Below are positions 1 to 12,972 of a DNA stretch of 64,000 nt, piece by piece; position 1 is the stretch's first letter; each line of letters starts with the position of its first letter. The DNA comes from Anoplolepis gracilipes (Eukaryota; Arthropoda; Insecta; Hymenoptera; Formicidae): assembly GCF_047496725.1 (NCBI RefSeq), contig NC_132975.1, forward strand, positions 12,593,501-12,657,500, read 5' to 3'. A model generated the notes under the pieces. It was given only the letters and a program-made list of their open reading frames with translations, was not told the origin of the DNA and did no database searches. Made by a program: the position numbers and the translations under genes.

Positions 1-1046
1 CTATGCAATCATTGATCATGAAACATCAGCAGATTATCGTATTTTCAGAAAACATCGAAAATCTTTATACATACATCGCGTTTATGATACTCTTATCGGA
101 TACAGTTATCATATGCTGTCTGGGATATGTTATCGTCACCGTAAGTCGAAAATGACGCGTTCGACGTTTTAAAGATATAAATATTGCATAAAACATAAAA
201 AGTTATTGATACTGGAAAAATACAAGCTAATAATCACAATATGTGCACATTAATTTGTTTATCAAGATATTAATTGTCAATGTGGAAACAGTCATTAGAT
301 GCGCCTAATGCTGCAGCGATCTTGGTAAAGTCCGTAATGTTTTACATTTCGATTAACCTCGAGGCATTCATATACTGTTTGTCTGGCGAATATCTGAGCG
401 CCAAGGTCAGTAGCGAAACTTGTAATTTTGCAAAAATTTTTATTAATTCATTTATTCTTATTCCAGAGCAAGATGATCGGGACTGCGGCGTATGATTCTC
501 TCTGGTACAACTTTTCGGGCAAAGAGAGCCGCATTATACTCTTAGTGATTATGAGGGCGCAGAAAAGATTGACGATTACGAGTGGAAAAATCATGGATCT
601 CTCTTTGGAACGTTTCACTAGCGTAAGATTTTACTTGGCGTATTTATTTTTGTTTCATTTATCGCAACTGTTATACAACATGAAATTTAAATATATTTCT
701 CCGATAGATTTTACACATTCTTAGAAATGTCATTTTTTCAAAATACTAATTAATATTACTTATGCATGAATATGTTGTCTTGTTGTGAACAGTTAGTTAA
801 GTTTAATTATATTATTTTTATTTTTTAAGATTAATAACGGAAAAGAGTTTGATCTATAAAACTTGACATATCAAAATGACACTATATTATACTCGTACAG
901 ATCACTTTGTTCTGTTTGGTGTCTTGTTAATACTTTTTTATATCACTATTATAATTTTATGAATAATTATATGCACAATGATGATTTGATTATAGGTTGT
1001 AAAGGCTTCAGGATCATATTTATCATTACTATTAGCGATGTACTGA
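1..1046 (+). CDS. OR-1: odorant receptor (7tm_6), 3' part only
   Basis: This is the 3' end of an odorant receptor, cut by the left edge of the window. Visible exons are 1-140 (second intracellular loop and TM5, reading frame from base 3), 292-405 (third extracellular loop and TM6), 467-622 (third intracellular loop) and 996-1046 (TM7 and stop TGA). All junctions are GT-AG and phase 0. Family marks are MKHQQIIVFSENIENLYTYI, the C-terminal LTITSGKIMDLSLERFTS and the last exon VVKASGSYLSLLLAMY. Exon sizes 114, 156 and 51 nt match every other locus here. The protein should be a seven-pass membrane receptor subunit used with Orco in sensory neurons (family knowledge). It is most like OR-2 (shared SLD exon-4 start and RFTS exon-5 end, clade I). 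No lesion is seen in the visible part. Confidence 0.9.
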
Positions 1047-2072
1047 AGGTAAGTAACATGTATTTTGAGGATTGCTATAACAATAACATGAAGTGTGTGT
1101 AAACAGTAGAGTTCAGTAAACATGAGATAAAAATATATAAAGTTTGTTTTAAATAATGTTTCTATTCCATTTATTTCCCATAAAGTTGAAGTAATTCAAA
1201 TTGCACTCGAATTGACTATTATATTTTTTAATGCAGTCGAAAAAGAAATTGCGTAGCGAAGGTTCTGTTTTGTCAGACGTTTTACATTGTTGTTAATAAC
1301 GCGAATCTCTCAAATAAAGTCTAATTTCTTACTACGTTTTTTAGAGTTTTTGTTTGCTTGTCTACGGTGAAAGGACAGTACTGAAAACTACTTTAGCAAT
1401 TTCACTATATTTTATTTCTTCGGACCCGCGTCCTTAAGTCCTAGATTACTTTTTCACGGTCGTCGAGCACAGCTTCGCATCTGATTTACGTTTGTATTTC
1501 ATTCAAGATATCGCGTAGGAACTTGTAGTCTTTCATAATTAAATCCAACTTCTTTCGTTGCTGAATAAGTTTAGATTTATTTCTTCAGTTTTCTTTTAGT
1601 TTTATCAACTTTGGAGAATTGTAGCTGCAACATAAAAAGTAATATTTTCAAGTATCCACTTGATTTATGGAGAAAAATCACCCGAGACCAATGAACTTTT
1701 TTATCTTTCTTTGTCAAGGGTATTGTATTCTGCCACGTATTGCGAATACGAATACGTAATCTTAGTCACTTTCGTCGGAACAAACTCCCGTGTTTTCATA
1801 TTCTTCCCTTCATGAAGCTCCTTCAATAGCGAAACTTTTTTAACTGCATGTTTATCGCGCAGGTCATGGAAGCTGTAAACGTACTCCCAAACTTACTGCA
1901 GGCATTGTTACATTTTTAATGTGCAAGTGCATCGTCCTGAAACTCGACTCGAAGAAGGGGAAGAAAAAATTGTTAGCTCCCTATTTTCAGATTCACTCGG
2001 CCGCGACGTGTGACTGTCGCACGTGACACCGTCGAGTTTGTCAAAGTTTGCGACACGTACATCGCGATAGAG
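1047..2072. other. Intergenic spacer between OR-1 and OR-2
   Basis: No convincing exon is seen on either strand. Bases about 1450-1510 (CTTTTTCACGGTCGTCGAGCAC and following) weakly resemble the distal upstream element found before the clade II genes (about 5070-5130), so the spacer may hold an old receptor upstream region. Short open frames here have no family features. Confidence 0.5.
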
Positions 2073-2100
2073 AATATTTAACGAGTTATCCGATTGGCAA
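2073..2100 (+). promoter_or_regulatory. Conserved OR upstream element of OR-2
   Basis: AATATTTAACGAG followed by CGATTGGC is the clade I form of the AT-rich block found before nearly all genes in this array. It lies about 150 bases before the OR-2 start codon. Its function is inferred only from its repeated position. Confidence 0.4.
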
Positions 2101-2221
2101 GTGTTTTTTTTGTTCACCAACACGAAACCACTCTCGATTCCACCTCCCCAGATTTTACGGCATAAAATTACTTGACGACTCGCGCGCACATCCTCGACGC
2201 GTTGTTTTACTTATAGAGAAG

Positions 2222-4328
2222 ATGGAGATGAGCACAGTTAGTCGCGTGGTAAAGATCGGTCTTCGCGCCTGCGGTATCTGGCCGTATCTACCGTCGACCG
2301 TTTTGTACCGATTATTGTGGATCGTGCTATTAACTGCGGCTCAAATCTTTCAGTATCGCTATTTGGCGGTACATTATTACACCGACAGTTTCTCCAATTT
2401 TATGGACGGAATGAGCAGCACTATGACATACAGCCTTTTCTTCATCAAACTCATTATTTTGTGGATTAATGAACGGTAAGACATTGTGTCATTATTTTAT
2501 TACGTTCTAAAGTTATATAAATATTGCAAAAAATTATATAGATATATATGTGTACATTATATCACAATTTATTTTAGTTATTGAATTCTTTTGTGAATTT
2601 ATTAAAAGTAATATATATGTGAGCTGTGAATTTATCTTGTCCGTATATGACTTGTGTGTATTTACCTGAGAGAATATTAGATATTAGTGTTAAATAAACG
2701 TCATATCGCGAGAGATGAATCCAATCCGATCGTAGAACGTTCTTCGATATATTGCAAATGATGGCTGCAGACTGGAAGAATTGCGTTTTGACCGAGTGCA
2801 GTCTGCGCATTACAAGAAACAGGGCCAGACTTTCGCATCGCTTCTCGAATTTCATCGTTGGCCTTCAATTGATCGCCATAATTTTATACAGTTGCGGTGT
2901 TTTTGCCGGCAACGTCAGTGATGCACAAAAGATAAACGTGTCCGCGCGAGATCATATCTTGAAGATGAAATTTCCATTCAAGGTAAACACATTTTCCACT
3001 TATACACTCGTTACGATTCTCGAATTCTTTCATCTGGCGATGTGCGGCTGTGGAATTTCTGTGGTCAATTCACTCATCATCACTCTGGTGAGTTTGCGAT
3101 ATTAATTTGGCTTCTGAAAATGAAATAATTGCCATTTGTTGTCGGTCACGGATCGTTTATGGATCTTAGATACTGCACATCAGCGGTCAAATCGATATTC
3201 TTTGCGACTGGTTGCTGAAAGCCTTTTCCAAAAATAAGATACTCACCATGGACGGAATAACAATGAGAACGATGATCATGAAACACCAGCGGATCATTGC
3301 GTTTTCGGAAAATATTGAAAATCTTTATACATATATCGCGTTGACATTGTTTGTTTCGGATACTCTCATTATATGCTGTTTAGGATATATTATTGTCACC
3401 GTGAGTAACATTCGGCAAAAATCATACGCTCACTATCATCTAAAATTACACTCCGAGAGAAAATGCACTTTTTGTATAATTTTTAAAAAACACTGTCCTA
3501 TTTCATCTCAAGAACCGGAAATCACGTTCGATCATTTTCTCTCGCATCTTAGACTAACTAATTCATCGATATTAGCAAAATCGATATTACAACCTTCACG
3601 GAAAGATATGTAGGTATAAGACTAATTCTAAATTACTTCATTCGATATTGCAGTCGCTTGATACACCTGGTGGTTCGACAATCCTGGTGAGATCCATGTT
3701 ATACTACTTCGTGATGAATCTTGAAGCGTTCATATATTGCTTCGCCGGTGAATACTTGAGTGCCAAGGTTAGGAAAATGCAGTGGCATTCGCAAGAGTTT
3801 GAAATCTATCTCTTGTTTCTCTTCTAGAGCAAAATGATCGGAGATGTGGCCTATAATTCTCTTTGGTACGACGTCCCGCCTAAACAGAGTCGAATTGTAC
3901 ATCTCGTGGTCTTGAGATCGCAGAAACAATTGACCATCACGATTGGAAAAATCATGGATCTTTCCTTAGAACGTTTCACCAGCGTAAGTTTCTCATTTTC
4001 TACCTTCACTCTTTTTCTCTCCATCCTATAAATTTTATATATAAATTTTAAATACTTGTACTAAATTCTATGCACGTCTATCAACAATGAAATATTTTAT
4101 CAATATTAAGAAAAATGTGCTATTTTTTTAATAATTATAAGATACATTAAAATGTGAAAATTTAATTTTTTAACGTAAATGATTATGCTGTTAAACTGGA
4201 CAACCTTTGTTAAATTGATTAACATTTTAAAACCACATACTCATTATATATTATATGATCAACAATTAACGTTATAGGTGGTAAAGGTATCAGCATCATA
4301 TGTGTCCGTATTACTGGCAATGTACTGA
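2222..4328 (+). CDS. OR-2: odorant receptor (7tm_6), complete, 385 aa
   Basis: A complete six-exon odorant receptor: 2222-2475, 2736-3087, 3170-3400, 3654-3767, 3828-3983 and 4278-4328 (stop TGA). Intron 1 is phase 2 and splits an Arg codon (CG|A); the others are phase 0, all GT-AG. Residues 1-84 carry CGIWP and TM1-TM2; 85-202 carry TM3, the second extracellular loop and TM4; 203-279 the second intracellular loop (MKHQRIIAFSENIENLY) and TM5; 280-317 TM6; 318-369 the third intracellular loop (RSQKQLTITIGKIMDLSLERFTS); 370-385 TM7 (VSVLLAMY). The start is the first Met of MEMSTVSR, which aligns with the starts of relatives; the frame is open upstream to 2048 but that part has no family similarity. 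A second Met at 2228 is an alternative. The gene is clade I with OR-1. Its last exon and 3' flank were copied to 8.69 kb by the OR-3/OR-4 duplication. Confidence 0.93.
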
Positions 4329-5217
4329 AGACTAAGTTTTATGTATTGATCGATGAAATTTTGATAGTATCATTCTTTATGATAGTGTAATATTTCACAG
4401 TAACTGTAACACTACACAGATGAATACAATAATACGATAGACTTCAGTAACATAAAGTAAAATAACAATATTCTAATTATTACTATTGTTATATTATTTT
4501 AAATACATAATTAAATTTTTAAATAATATAATTGATTTCACAAACACACATACACTTATATTTCCTTTTTTGTATAAAAAATGTTATAGTAGTATATGAA
4601 GTATCAACATAAAACGCTTTCATAATGAAGATTCTTCTTCCATCATCACGTTTGTTTCAGAAGCTCAATCTAATTTTCTAATATTAAGCAACATTATATA
4701 AAAATCACAATTCTTTTAAAGAAAGTAGTACGTAAATTTTCCTTCTTCTTGATATTCTTTAAAGTTTATATTATAACTATGTCTGCAAAAAACGCACTAT
4801 CATCGACACTGAAATAAAACTTTTCTTAATTTCTTTGTTTCCTCGTCTTTTCAGTTTTTATTTTTTTTTACTCGATTATTGTGCACCAACTTATATCCAA
4901 CTTATACACCTCGCGTTTATCCTAAACTGAACGACTGACATTTTACAGTGTTTACTATACATACACGTAAATTTCGTTCGACAACAAAATCTTGAATAGG
5001 GAAACACCTCTTCTTTCTTTCTTCTTCCTCGAAAAATCCCCTCATTTCTAGAATCACAAAACTTTTTTTACGGTCATCGACCACGGTTTAACGTCCGACG
5101 TTAAGTTTGCGTGTGATGCTCTCTGTTGTTGCTTGAATTTTTAAAATGACATAACGTACTGCGCTACCCTCGCTCCATCCGAGAAAGAGGGGGAGAGAGA
5201 GAGAAAGAGATAGAGAT

Positions 5218-5271
<54 letters not shown>

Positions 5272-5377
5272 AGAGAGAGTTCAAGATAGGAAGACAGGGA
5301 AGATCGGGACCTGAAAACTTTTTTTTTATCGACATGTCATAACAAAATCATATGCAATCCATGCACTTTCCGATCAA
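4329..5377. promoter_or_regulatory. OR-2/OR-3 spacer with distal upstream element
   Basis: No coding exon. Bases about 5070-5130 (TTTACGGTCATCGACCACGG, then TTTAACGTCCGA-like sequence and TTGCTTGAATTTTTAAA) recur before each clade II gene (about 9580-9650, 16860-16920, 23635-23700, 30335-30400, 37080-37140, 44150-44215) and once more, without a gene, at about 49730-49820. The spacer is duplicated at about 8.85-9.80 kb. A regulatory role is inferred from recurrence only. Confidence 0.45.
5190..5279. repeat. (GA)n microsatellite in OR-3 upstream region
   Basis: A purine tract of GA and GATA-like units about 90 bases long, between the distal element and the proximal promoter. Shorter GA tracts occupy the same place before the other clade II genes (about 9687-9726, 16954-16978, 23725-23748, 44250-44275). 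Confidence 0.9.
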
Positions 5378-5450
5378 AATATTTAATAAGCAGTTGCTCG
5401 AGGAGGGGGTTTGTTCCGTTCGCGTACTTCCTTCTGAGCTCTCAGTCTAT
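5378..5450 (+). promoter_or_regulatory. Probable promoter of OR-3
   Basis: AATATTTAATAAGCAGTTGC at 5378-5397 followed about 45 bases later by CTCAGTCTATAC (5441-5452), an arthropod-like TCAGT initiator. The block is repeated before OR-4 and OR-6 to OR-10 with the same order and similar spacing. No TATA box is evident at the usual position. Transcription start near 5443 would give a 5' leader of about 140 bases. Confidence 0.5.
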
Positions 5451-5583
5451 ACAAAGGTTCAATATCGTGCACATCATACGATTGGATGCATCTCTCATAA
5501 TGGAAAGTTATTATTAAAGTTATAAGAATTGGTGTATAAACGTTGAAAAAAATAAGAATTGAAGGAAACAATAATCACGTAGA

Positions 5584-6947
5584 ATGATAGATATAGAGAA
5601 TTCACTTAGCAAATCGTTAAAAATTCTTCTTCGAATTTTTGGCATCTGGCCAAATGCGTCGTACATTCCATTGCGCAGAATATTTTGGACGATTGCAATC
5701 ATACTGGAGCAAATTCTTGAATATCAATGGGTTGTAAACCATTTCTATTCCAACGAGCCTTTTGAAGTAATGAAAATTTTAAGTGAAACGATGACATACA
5801 CGATAATGTTTATTAAAGTTATCATTTTTTGGGTTAAAAAACGGTGAGATATGTCATAATATATAGTGATATGCAATATTGATAAAAAAATTATCTGATT
5901 TAAACTGTAAAACTCGTTTTAGTAACATATTACGTAAAAGTTCAACACCTATCTTTTAAAGTTTTACAGTAAAGTAAATCGTTCGATAATTATAAACAAT
6001 AAAATTAAATTAAATAAAGAAAATATATTGATATAATTAATTATTAAACAGAAATTTAAATGAATGTAATGATAAGTTTCTAATATCTCATCTTCAATTT
6101 ATACAACGATTTGTTGCAATCATTTACACAATAATAATTATTCAAAAACTATTCGTAGAACATTTGTCAGGATATTAACGATGATGGCAATCGATTGGGA
6201 AAATCGTACCATTGATGAAGTCAGTATGATCGCGACGACACATAATGCCAACCTGTCCCGACGTCTCAATAACGGGACAGTCATCCTTTATACGGTAGCT
6301 GTAATGTTTCATGTTAGCAATGTTTTCATGAACGATAACGACGAGAAAGCTTCCAATACTTCCAATACGCGACCGCTCGTTATGAACATGGATCTACCAT
6401 TTGATCTCAGCCGAACATTGGTGTACGATTTGGTCCTAATTATTCAATTTATCCACTTAATATTATGCGCCTATATAAATGGCCTATTAAATATCTTACT
6501 AATAAATTTGGTGAGTTTTATTGTCTAACAAATTATTATCGTTGCTATTATTATTATTATTATTACTTGTACATGTTTATTAGTATCTTTTATTATTGTG
6601 ATCGATTGATGTATCAAATGATTCATAAATGCACGGCATTTTTTTTTGTTTTAAATCTTATATATGTAATACAAATTAATAATCTTCATAACTTGCAACA
6701 AAACATATAAAATTGATTTTGAACAACGCCTGGTATTTTTCAGCGAGCAACTCAATAAATAATTAAAATATATTGTAATGTATGTTGCAACACCAGGAGG
6801 ATTATTCGAGCTTTTCCTTTAATTTTCGTTAACTCAGAAACTATGATATGTACAATGTATAATCGAATAATATTTTTACTTGTTTTAATATACATACGTA
6901 CATTTACCTCGTGTACTAATGTATTGCTGTATATTTTAAAATCATCC

Positions 6948-6993
<46 letters not shown>

Positions 6994-8462
6994 TAAAAAT
7001 ATGTATATAAAAAATAAGTTATTGCTAATTTTGTTCATATATGTATTATATATGTGTATGCGTTCTGTTTTTTATATTTCAAAACATATTACAAATGTAA
7101 TCCGAGTATTAAAATATTCTTTAGCGATTAGGAAATATCGTACATTTTAGATTCTGCATGTAGGCGGTCAAATCGATATTCTTCGTAAATGGTTAATGGA
7201 TATGTTTCCAAAGGAAGGAAAGCTATCCGAGGAAAGCACTTTGAGTCCTTTAATAGTAGAAAAAGTAATCAAAAAACATCAGCAAATTATCATCTTTTCA
7301 GAGCACATCGAAGAAATGTACACGAATATCGCGATGGTGCTGTTTGTGTCGGATACTTTAATTATCTGCTGTTTGGGTTATATACTCGTTGCGGTAAGCA
7401 ACGTATTGTAGCAATGTTTTATCGATTTTGCAGAACGACAATTTTGTGATAATGAAAAAGATGCGCAAATTTGTAAAGATATAGAGTAAAAAGTGTTAAT
7501 TGTGTTTAATTGTTTATCTCTTTACCGCTTTCTCATTGTCGTTAGGTCTTTTCTTAATATTCTAGTCAATTGGATCGCCCGATGCTGTGAATATTATAAT
7601 GAGAACAATCTTATTTTACGTCGTTTCAATTATGGAGTCATTTATTTACTGCTTTACTGGAGACTATCTAACTGAAAAGGTTTACAGGAGCGAATATTAT
7701 ATTTGTAATGAATAATTGGATATTATTTGCTTTTTTAAAAATTATGTGATTTTTCGTTTAATAGACCAACAGCATCGGGGATGCTGCATATAATTCTTAT
7801 TGGTACGAAGGGAGTGCCAAAGAGAGTCAGTTTATTGTATTTCTGATAATGAGATCACAGAAGCAATTAACTCTTACAATTGGAAAAGTCATGGATTTGT
7901 CTATGGAACGATTTAGCAGTGTAAGTTTACTGTACATATATATTTATATTATTTAAAGGTGTTTAATATATATTCTTTATAGCGTCAATTATATTCTCTC
8001 ATGCGATAAAAAATGTTATTTTTAAGAACATATATAAATATTATTTTTTAATTTTTTACGAATAATTTTTATTTTTATTATAAAAATTATTTATTATAAT
8101 TTTTATTTATTAATATTTAATTAATTTTTGTAATGCAAATATATAGTCATACATATATGTATATACGTACATGTATGCGTATGTGTATATGTACTAATTT
8201 TTTATATTTTATATTTTTTTAAATGATGAACTAATTAATAGTCAAATAACATAAAATATATTTATTATACATTATAGAGATATCAGTTATATATAGATAT
8301 ATGAACATTGAATTTAAATATTAAAATTTTTTATTTCAAGGTACATGCATATATATATATATATATATATATAATTTTTTTTCATAATAATTATAAACAA
8401 TATTATTATAGATTATAAAAGCTTCAGCTTCGTACATATCGGTTCTGATTGCGGCGTACTGA
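5584..8462 (+). CDS. OR-3: odorant receptor (7tm_6), complete, 391 aa
   Basis: A complete six-exon receptor: 5584-5843, 6159-6510, 7151-7393, 7566-7679, 7765-7920 and 8412-8462 (stop TGA). Intron 1 splits an Arg codon; all junctions are GT-AG. Residues 1-87 carry LLRIFGIWPN and TM1-TM2; to 204 TM3, the loop with RPLVMNMDLPFD, and TM4; 205-285 the second intracellular loop and TM5 (SDTLIICCLGYILV); 286-323 SIGSPDA and TM6; 324-375 MRSQKQLTLTIGKVMDLSMERFSS; 376-391 IIKASASYISVLIAAY. Exon 3 is 81 codons, four longer than in OR-7 to OR-9, because of extra residues (PKEGKLSEEST) in the intracellular loop. It is a sister of OR-4 through a recent tandem duplication. No disabling change is seen. The gene belongs to clade II. 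Confidence 0.93.
6951..6991. repeat. (TA)n microsatellite in OR-3 intron 2
   Basis: An uninterrupted AT dinucleotide tract of about 40 bases within the long second intron. Another, at 8347-8372, lies in intron 5. Confidence 0.95.
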
Positions 8463-8690
8463 AGTGCTGTAGATCAAATTTATAAAAAGCATTAAATGCT
8501 GTTTGTTTAGCTGAAGAAAAATTTGCACTTGAAAAAAAAATTAAAAACACGACGAAAACTGTTTTGCGATGTTACTCACTATTTCCTTCTCAGGTGCGCC
8601 GCATTCGCAAGTGAGTGCACGCGTATTCGTCGAGTAAGAATAAACACAAGGTTGTCTGGAGGTAAATCAATAAACCATATTCAATTTTTT
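8463..8690. other. OR-3 3' flank up to the duplication junction
   Basis: This stretch matches the OR-4 3' flank (about 12973-13200), sharing GAAGAAAAATTTGCAC, ACACGACGAAAACTGTTTTG and GTAAATCAATAA. Similarity to that flank stops at about 8680-8690 and is replaced by sequence matching the OR-2 3' end (about 4190 onward). That switch marks the junction of the tandem duplication. No coding exon is seen. Confidence 0.65.
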
Positions 8691-8784
8691 ATTAAATTAA
8701 CTATGTATTCTATTAATGTTTTAAAACCACATACTCATAATACATTATATCATCATCAATTATATCATTTAATTAATATTATAG

Positions 8785-8844
8785 GTGATAAAGATATCGG
8801 TATCGTGATCATATTCATATATCCTAGTCTTAGCAATGCATTGA
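8785..8844 (+). pseudogene. Solo fossil of OR-2-type exon 6
   Basis: After an intact AG acceptor, this reads V-I-K-I-S-V-S then stop, with an insertion before a CTAGTCTTAGCAATGCATTGA ending. It aligns with OR-2 exon 6 (4278-4328), and the following AGACTAAGTTTTATG-like flank matches bases after 4328. It has no upstream exons, so it is a by-product of the duplication that made OR-3 and OR-4, not a gene. Confidence 0.75.
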
Positions 8845-9798
8845 AGACTAAGTTTTATGTCGATCAATGAAATTTTCATAGTATCATTCATCACGATGTG
8901 TAACATTTGATGATAACTGTAACACAATTGTAACACAATAGATGAAACAATAATACGATAGAATTCAATATAATACAATATTCTTATTATTATTATTATT
9001 ATATTATTTTGAATATATAATTAATTTTTGTGTAATTTATTTCATACATACTTATATTTTTCTTTCGCAAAAAATATTATGTATAGTAGTACATAAAGTA
9101 CCAACATAAAAAGCTTTCATAACGAAAACATCATCACACGTTACTTTAGATTCTCGTCATATTTAAATTAATGTTATATAGAAATCACAATTAGGTTTTT
9201 CTTTTGAGAAAACTAATGCGTAAATGCTCTTTCATCTTGTATCCTTTAGAGTTTATTTTATACCTATGAAAAACGCGTACTACTAATCGACGTTACAAAA
9301 CAAAACTACTCATTGTTAGTTTCTTTGTTTTCTCCTCTTCTCAGTTTCTACTTTTTTTTCACACAATTCTTATGTAAACTTGTATCCGACGCTCCTTTAT
9401 ATTGTATACTTCTCGCGCTTCATCCTGAACGATTGATATTTTCTAGTGCTTGCTATAACATACTTGTGAAGAATTTCTCTCGACATTGAGGCAACAAAAT
9501 CTCGGAAAAGGAAACTTTCGTCTCTTCCCTCTTCCTCGAAAAAGCCCCTCGTTTCTACAACCATAAAACTTTTCTTACGGTCACTGACCACGGTTTAATG
9601 TCCTCTGTAGGTTTGCGTGTGATGCTATCTGTTGTTGCTTGAATTTTTAAAGGACACATATTGCGTTATGCCATCGCCTCACCCAAGAGAGAGAGAAAGA
9701 AAGAGCGAGAAAGAGAAGAAGAGAGAGGCCCGGAACTTGTAAACTTTTTTATCGACATGCTATGACAAAGCTATATAATTCGTGCGTTTTCCCAGCAA
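8845..9798. promoter_or_regulatory. OR-4 upstream region, copy of the OR-3 upstream region
   Basis: No gene. The stretch follows 4329-5377 closely in order: ACATAAAGTACCAACATAAAA near 9090, CTTACGGTCACTGACCACGG near 9575, TTGCTTGAATTTTTAAAGG near 9635, and a GA tract near 9687-9726 that is shorter than its partner at 5190-5279. Confidence 0.55.
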
Positions 9799-9870
9799 AA
9801 TATTTAATAAGCAGTTGCTCGGGAAGGGGATATGTTCCGTTCGCGTACTTTCTTCTGAGCTTTCAGTCTA
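9799..9870 (+). promoter_or_regulatory. Probable promoter of OR-4
   Basis: AATATTTAATAAGCAGTTGC from 9799, then TTTCAGTCTATAC from 9861. The layout and spacing match OR-3. The distance from the TCAGT initiator to the ATG is about 140 bases. Confidence 0.5.
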
Positions 9871-10003
9871 TACAAAGGTTTAATACCGTGCACATCATAC
9901 GATACACTACTTTTATAATGTAAAATTGTTGTCTTATTAGAATCGGTATATCGACATTGAAAAAAACTAATTTAATTAATTTAATTGATAATTAAACAAA
10001 AAT

Positions 10004-12972
10004 ATGAAAATAGACAATACACTTAGCAAATCAATGGAAATTATTCTTCGAATTTTTGGCATCTGGCCAAACTCGTCGTACATTCTATTACGCAGATTAT
10101 TCTGGACAATTGCGATCTTAATGGAGCAATTTCTTGAATATCAATGGGTCGTAAAACATTTCCATTCTAGTGAACCGTTCGAAGTGATGAAAACATTAAG
10201 TGAAGGACTAACATATACGATAATGTTTATTAAAGTTTTCATTTTTTGGATTAAAAAACGGTGAGATATGCAACAATATATAGTAATATCGATAAAAAAA
10301 TTATTGTTAGAGCGTAAAACTCATTTTAGTGACATATTGCCTTTTTGTAAATTTGGTTTCAACATTTATCATTTAAAGTTTTGCAGTAAATTTGGCAACT
10401 ATGAACAATATGATAAAGTTAAATGAAGAAAATGGATTGATACAAATAATTATTAAACAAAGATTACATAACAATAGTTTCTAGTTTATTGTTTACTTAT
10501 ACAATGATTCATTGCGATCATTAGCACAATAATGATTTATCGAAATCATTTGTAGAACATTTGTTAGAATATTAACAATGATGGCAATCGATTGGAAAAA
10601 CCGTAATGTCGATGAAGTTAGTATGATCTCGACGACATACAATGCCAATTTATCTCGACGTTTCAATAATGGGACAGTTATCCTTTATGCACTAACTGTA
10701 ATTATTAGCAGTAATGTTAGCAGTGTTTTCATAAGTGATAGAAATGATGAACAAGCTTCCAATACTTCCACACGACTGCTCATTATGAACATGGACCTAC
10801 CATTTGACCTCAACCGAACATTGATATATGGGTTGATTCTAATTATTCAATTTATTCACTTAATGTTATGTGCCAATATAAATGGCCTATTAAATATCTT
10901 ACTAATAAATTTGGTGAGTTTTATTGTTTAACAAATTATTATCATTGCTATTATTATTATTATGTATATATGTTTATTAATATTTTATTACTGTATTTTT
11001 AATAGTATTTTATTAGTATTTTATTAATCGATTAATGATAAACAGAATGATTCATAAATGCACAGCAATACTTTAAAAAGATTAATGTGTATACACTAAA
11101 CGAGTAAAACATGTTATTTGAAAATAGGTCGTACATACATGTATCATAATTTCAGAGTTATGGAACATTAAGATAATCAACTTTATTTTTTTCCTTTATT
11201 ACAATTCGAACATTTAAAAATAAATTAATTTTTTTTCAGATCTGTGGGTAGGATTGATAAACTTATAACATAAAGTTATAAAAACCTACAAGATTTTCTA
11301 ATTAAATTTATTAGATTTGTATTTATTGTTTTTATTTAAAATCTTATGCATGCAACACAAATTAATATATAATGTTCATGACTTACAAGAAACGATACGA
11401 AATAGATTCAAAACAATTCGGAGAACCTCTGGTATTTTCTAGTGAGCAACTCAATATTAAAGCATATTGTAATATATATGTTGCAACGCAAAATGAATTA
11501 ATTTAGCTCTTCCTTTATATTCGTTAACTTTAAACTATAGTGTGTAAAATGTATAACAATTAACATTTTTAATATACGTATATTCACCCTAATAATATGT
11601 ACTAATGTATTACCGTACATTTTAAAATCATTCTGTATATACATATATTGATAATTTTGTCTCATATATAATTATAATATGTGTATGCACCTGCTTCTTA
11701 AATTTCAAAACATATCATAAATGTAATTTAAATATTAAAATATTCTTTAGCGATTGAAAAATATCGTAAAATATTTTAGATATTGCATGTAGGCGGTCAA
11801 ATCGATATTCTTCGTAAGTGGTTGATGGATATGTTTCCAAAGGAAGGAAACCTATGCGAGGAAAGCAGTTTGAGCCCTTCGATAGTAGAAAAAATAATCA
11901 AGAAACATCGGCAAATCATCACCTTTTCGGAGCACATCGAAGAACTTTACACGAATATCGCGATGGTGCTGTTTGTTTCGGATACTTTAATTATCTGCTG
12001 TTTGGGTTATATACTCGTCGTGGTAAGCAACGTCTTGATTTTTTAATGCGACAATTTCATGATACAAAAAAAGTGCACAGATTTGTAAGAATAAATTTAC
12101 AAATTAAAGTGTTTTGCAAATTAATTATTCACCTTCTTATTGCTTTCTCATTGCCATTAGGTCTTTTCTTAATATTCCAGTCAATTGGAACGCCTGATGC
12201 TGTAAAAATTATAACAGGAACTATCTTATTTTACATGGTTTCAATTCTGGAGTCGTTTATTTACTGCTTTACTGGAGACTATCTAACTAATAAGGTTTAA
12301 ATTTTAGAACAAATATAGCGCTGAATAAATGGATATTATTTGCTTTTGAAACTTATATAATTTTTTGTTTAATAGACCAACAGCATCGGGGATGCTGCAT
12401 ATAATTCTTACTGGTACAAAGGAAATTCCAGAGAAAATCGGTTTATTCTATTTTTAATAATGAGATCACAGAAGCAATTAACTCTTACAATTGGAAAAAT
12501 CATGGATTTGTCTATGCAGCGATTTAGCAGTGTAAGTTTATTGTATATACGTACTTGTTTTATTTAAAGATATTTAATGTGTATCTTTTATACTTTTATA
12601 GGTACATATTAAATACCAGCTATATTCTCTTATAGGATAAAAATATTTATCATTTTTTTTTAGAAGATATTTTTGTTTTTTTAGATTAACTAATTTTTGT
12701 AATGTAGTACATAGACATGTAAATATATATAAGTACTAATTTTTCATACTTTACACTTTTTCCTTAAACGATAATCTAATTAATAATTACTATAAATAAT
12801 ATAAAATATATTTGTTTTATATTATCAAGATTTATAAACAAACATAAATATTGAATTTAAATATTAATATTTGTTATTTCAAAATATATGCTCATAATAA
12901 TTATAAATAAAATTATTACAGATTATAAAAGCTTCAGCTTCGTACATATCGGTTCTGATAGCGATGTATTGA
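10004..12972 (+). CDS. OR-4: odorant receptor (7tm_6), complete, 392 aa
   Basis: A complete six-exon receptor: 10004-10260, 10556-10913, 11780-12022, 12181-12294, 12376-12531 and 12922-12972 (stop TGA). Residues 1-86 carry LRIFGIWPNSSYI and TM1-TM2; exon 2 (to residue 205) is two codons longer than in OR-3 (extra residues in the second extracellular loop); 206-286 second intracellular loop and TM5; 287-324 TM6; 325-376 RSQKQLTLTIGKIMDLSMQRFSS; 377-392 IIKASASYISVLIAMY. The start Met aligns with Met 1 of OR-7 to OR-9. Exon 4 is also open upstream through the intron (from 11818 in another frame), which is chance. Its closest relative is OR-3. The main differences are scattered substitutions in exons 1-3, and no lesion is seen. 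Confidence 0.93.

Noticed and set aside
1863..1920. Possible decayed exon 6 (AGGTCATGGAAGCTG and following) before OR-2
   Set aside because: Only V-M-E-A resembles the family; the rest does not align and no neighbouring exon relic was found.
3401..3613. Continuation of OR-2 exon 3 as a longer coding region
   Set aside because: The GTGAGT at 3401 matches the donor position of every other gene, and the read-through has no family similarity.
5141..5335. 64-codon minus-strand frame rich in Ser-Leu repeats
   Set aside because: It is a translation of the (GA)n microsatellite and has no family features.
11818..12300. 160-codon plus-strand frame overlapping OR-4 exons 3 and 4
   Set aside because: Its first half is the wrong frame of exon 3 and it reads through an intron; only its end coincides with the true exon 4.
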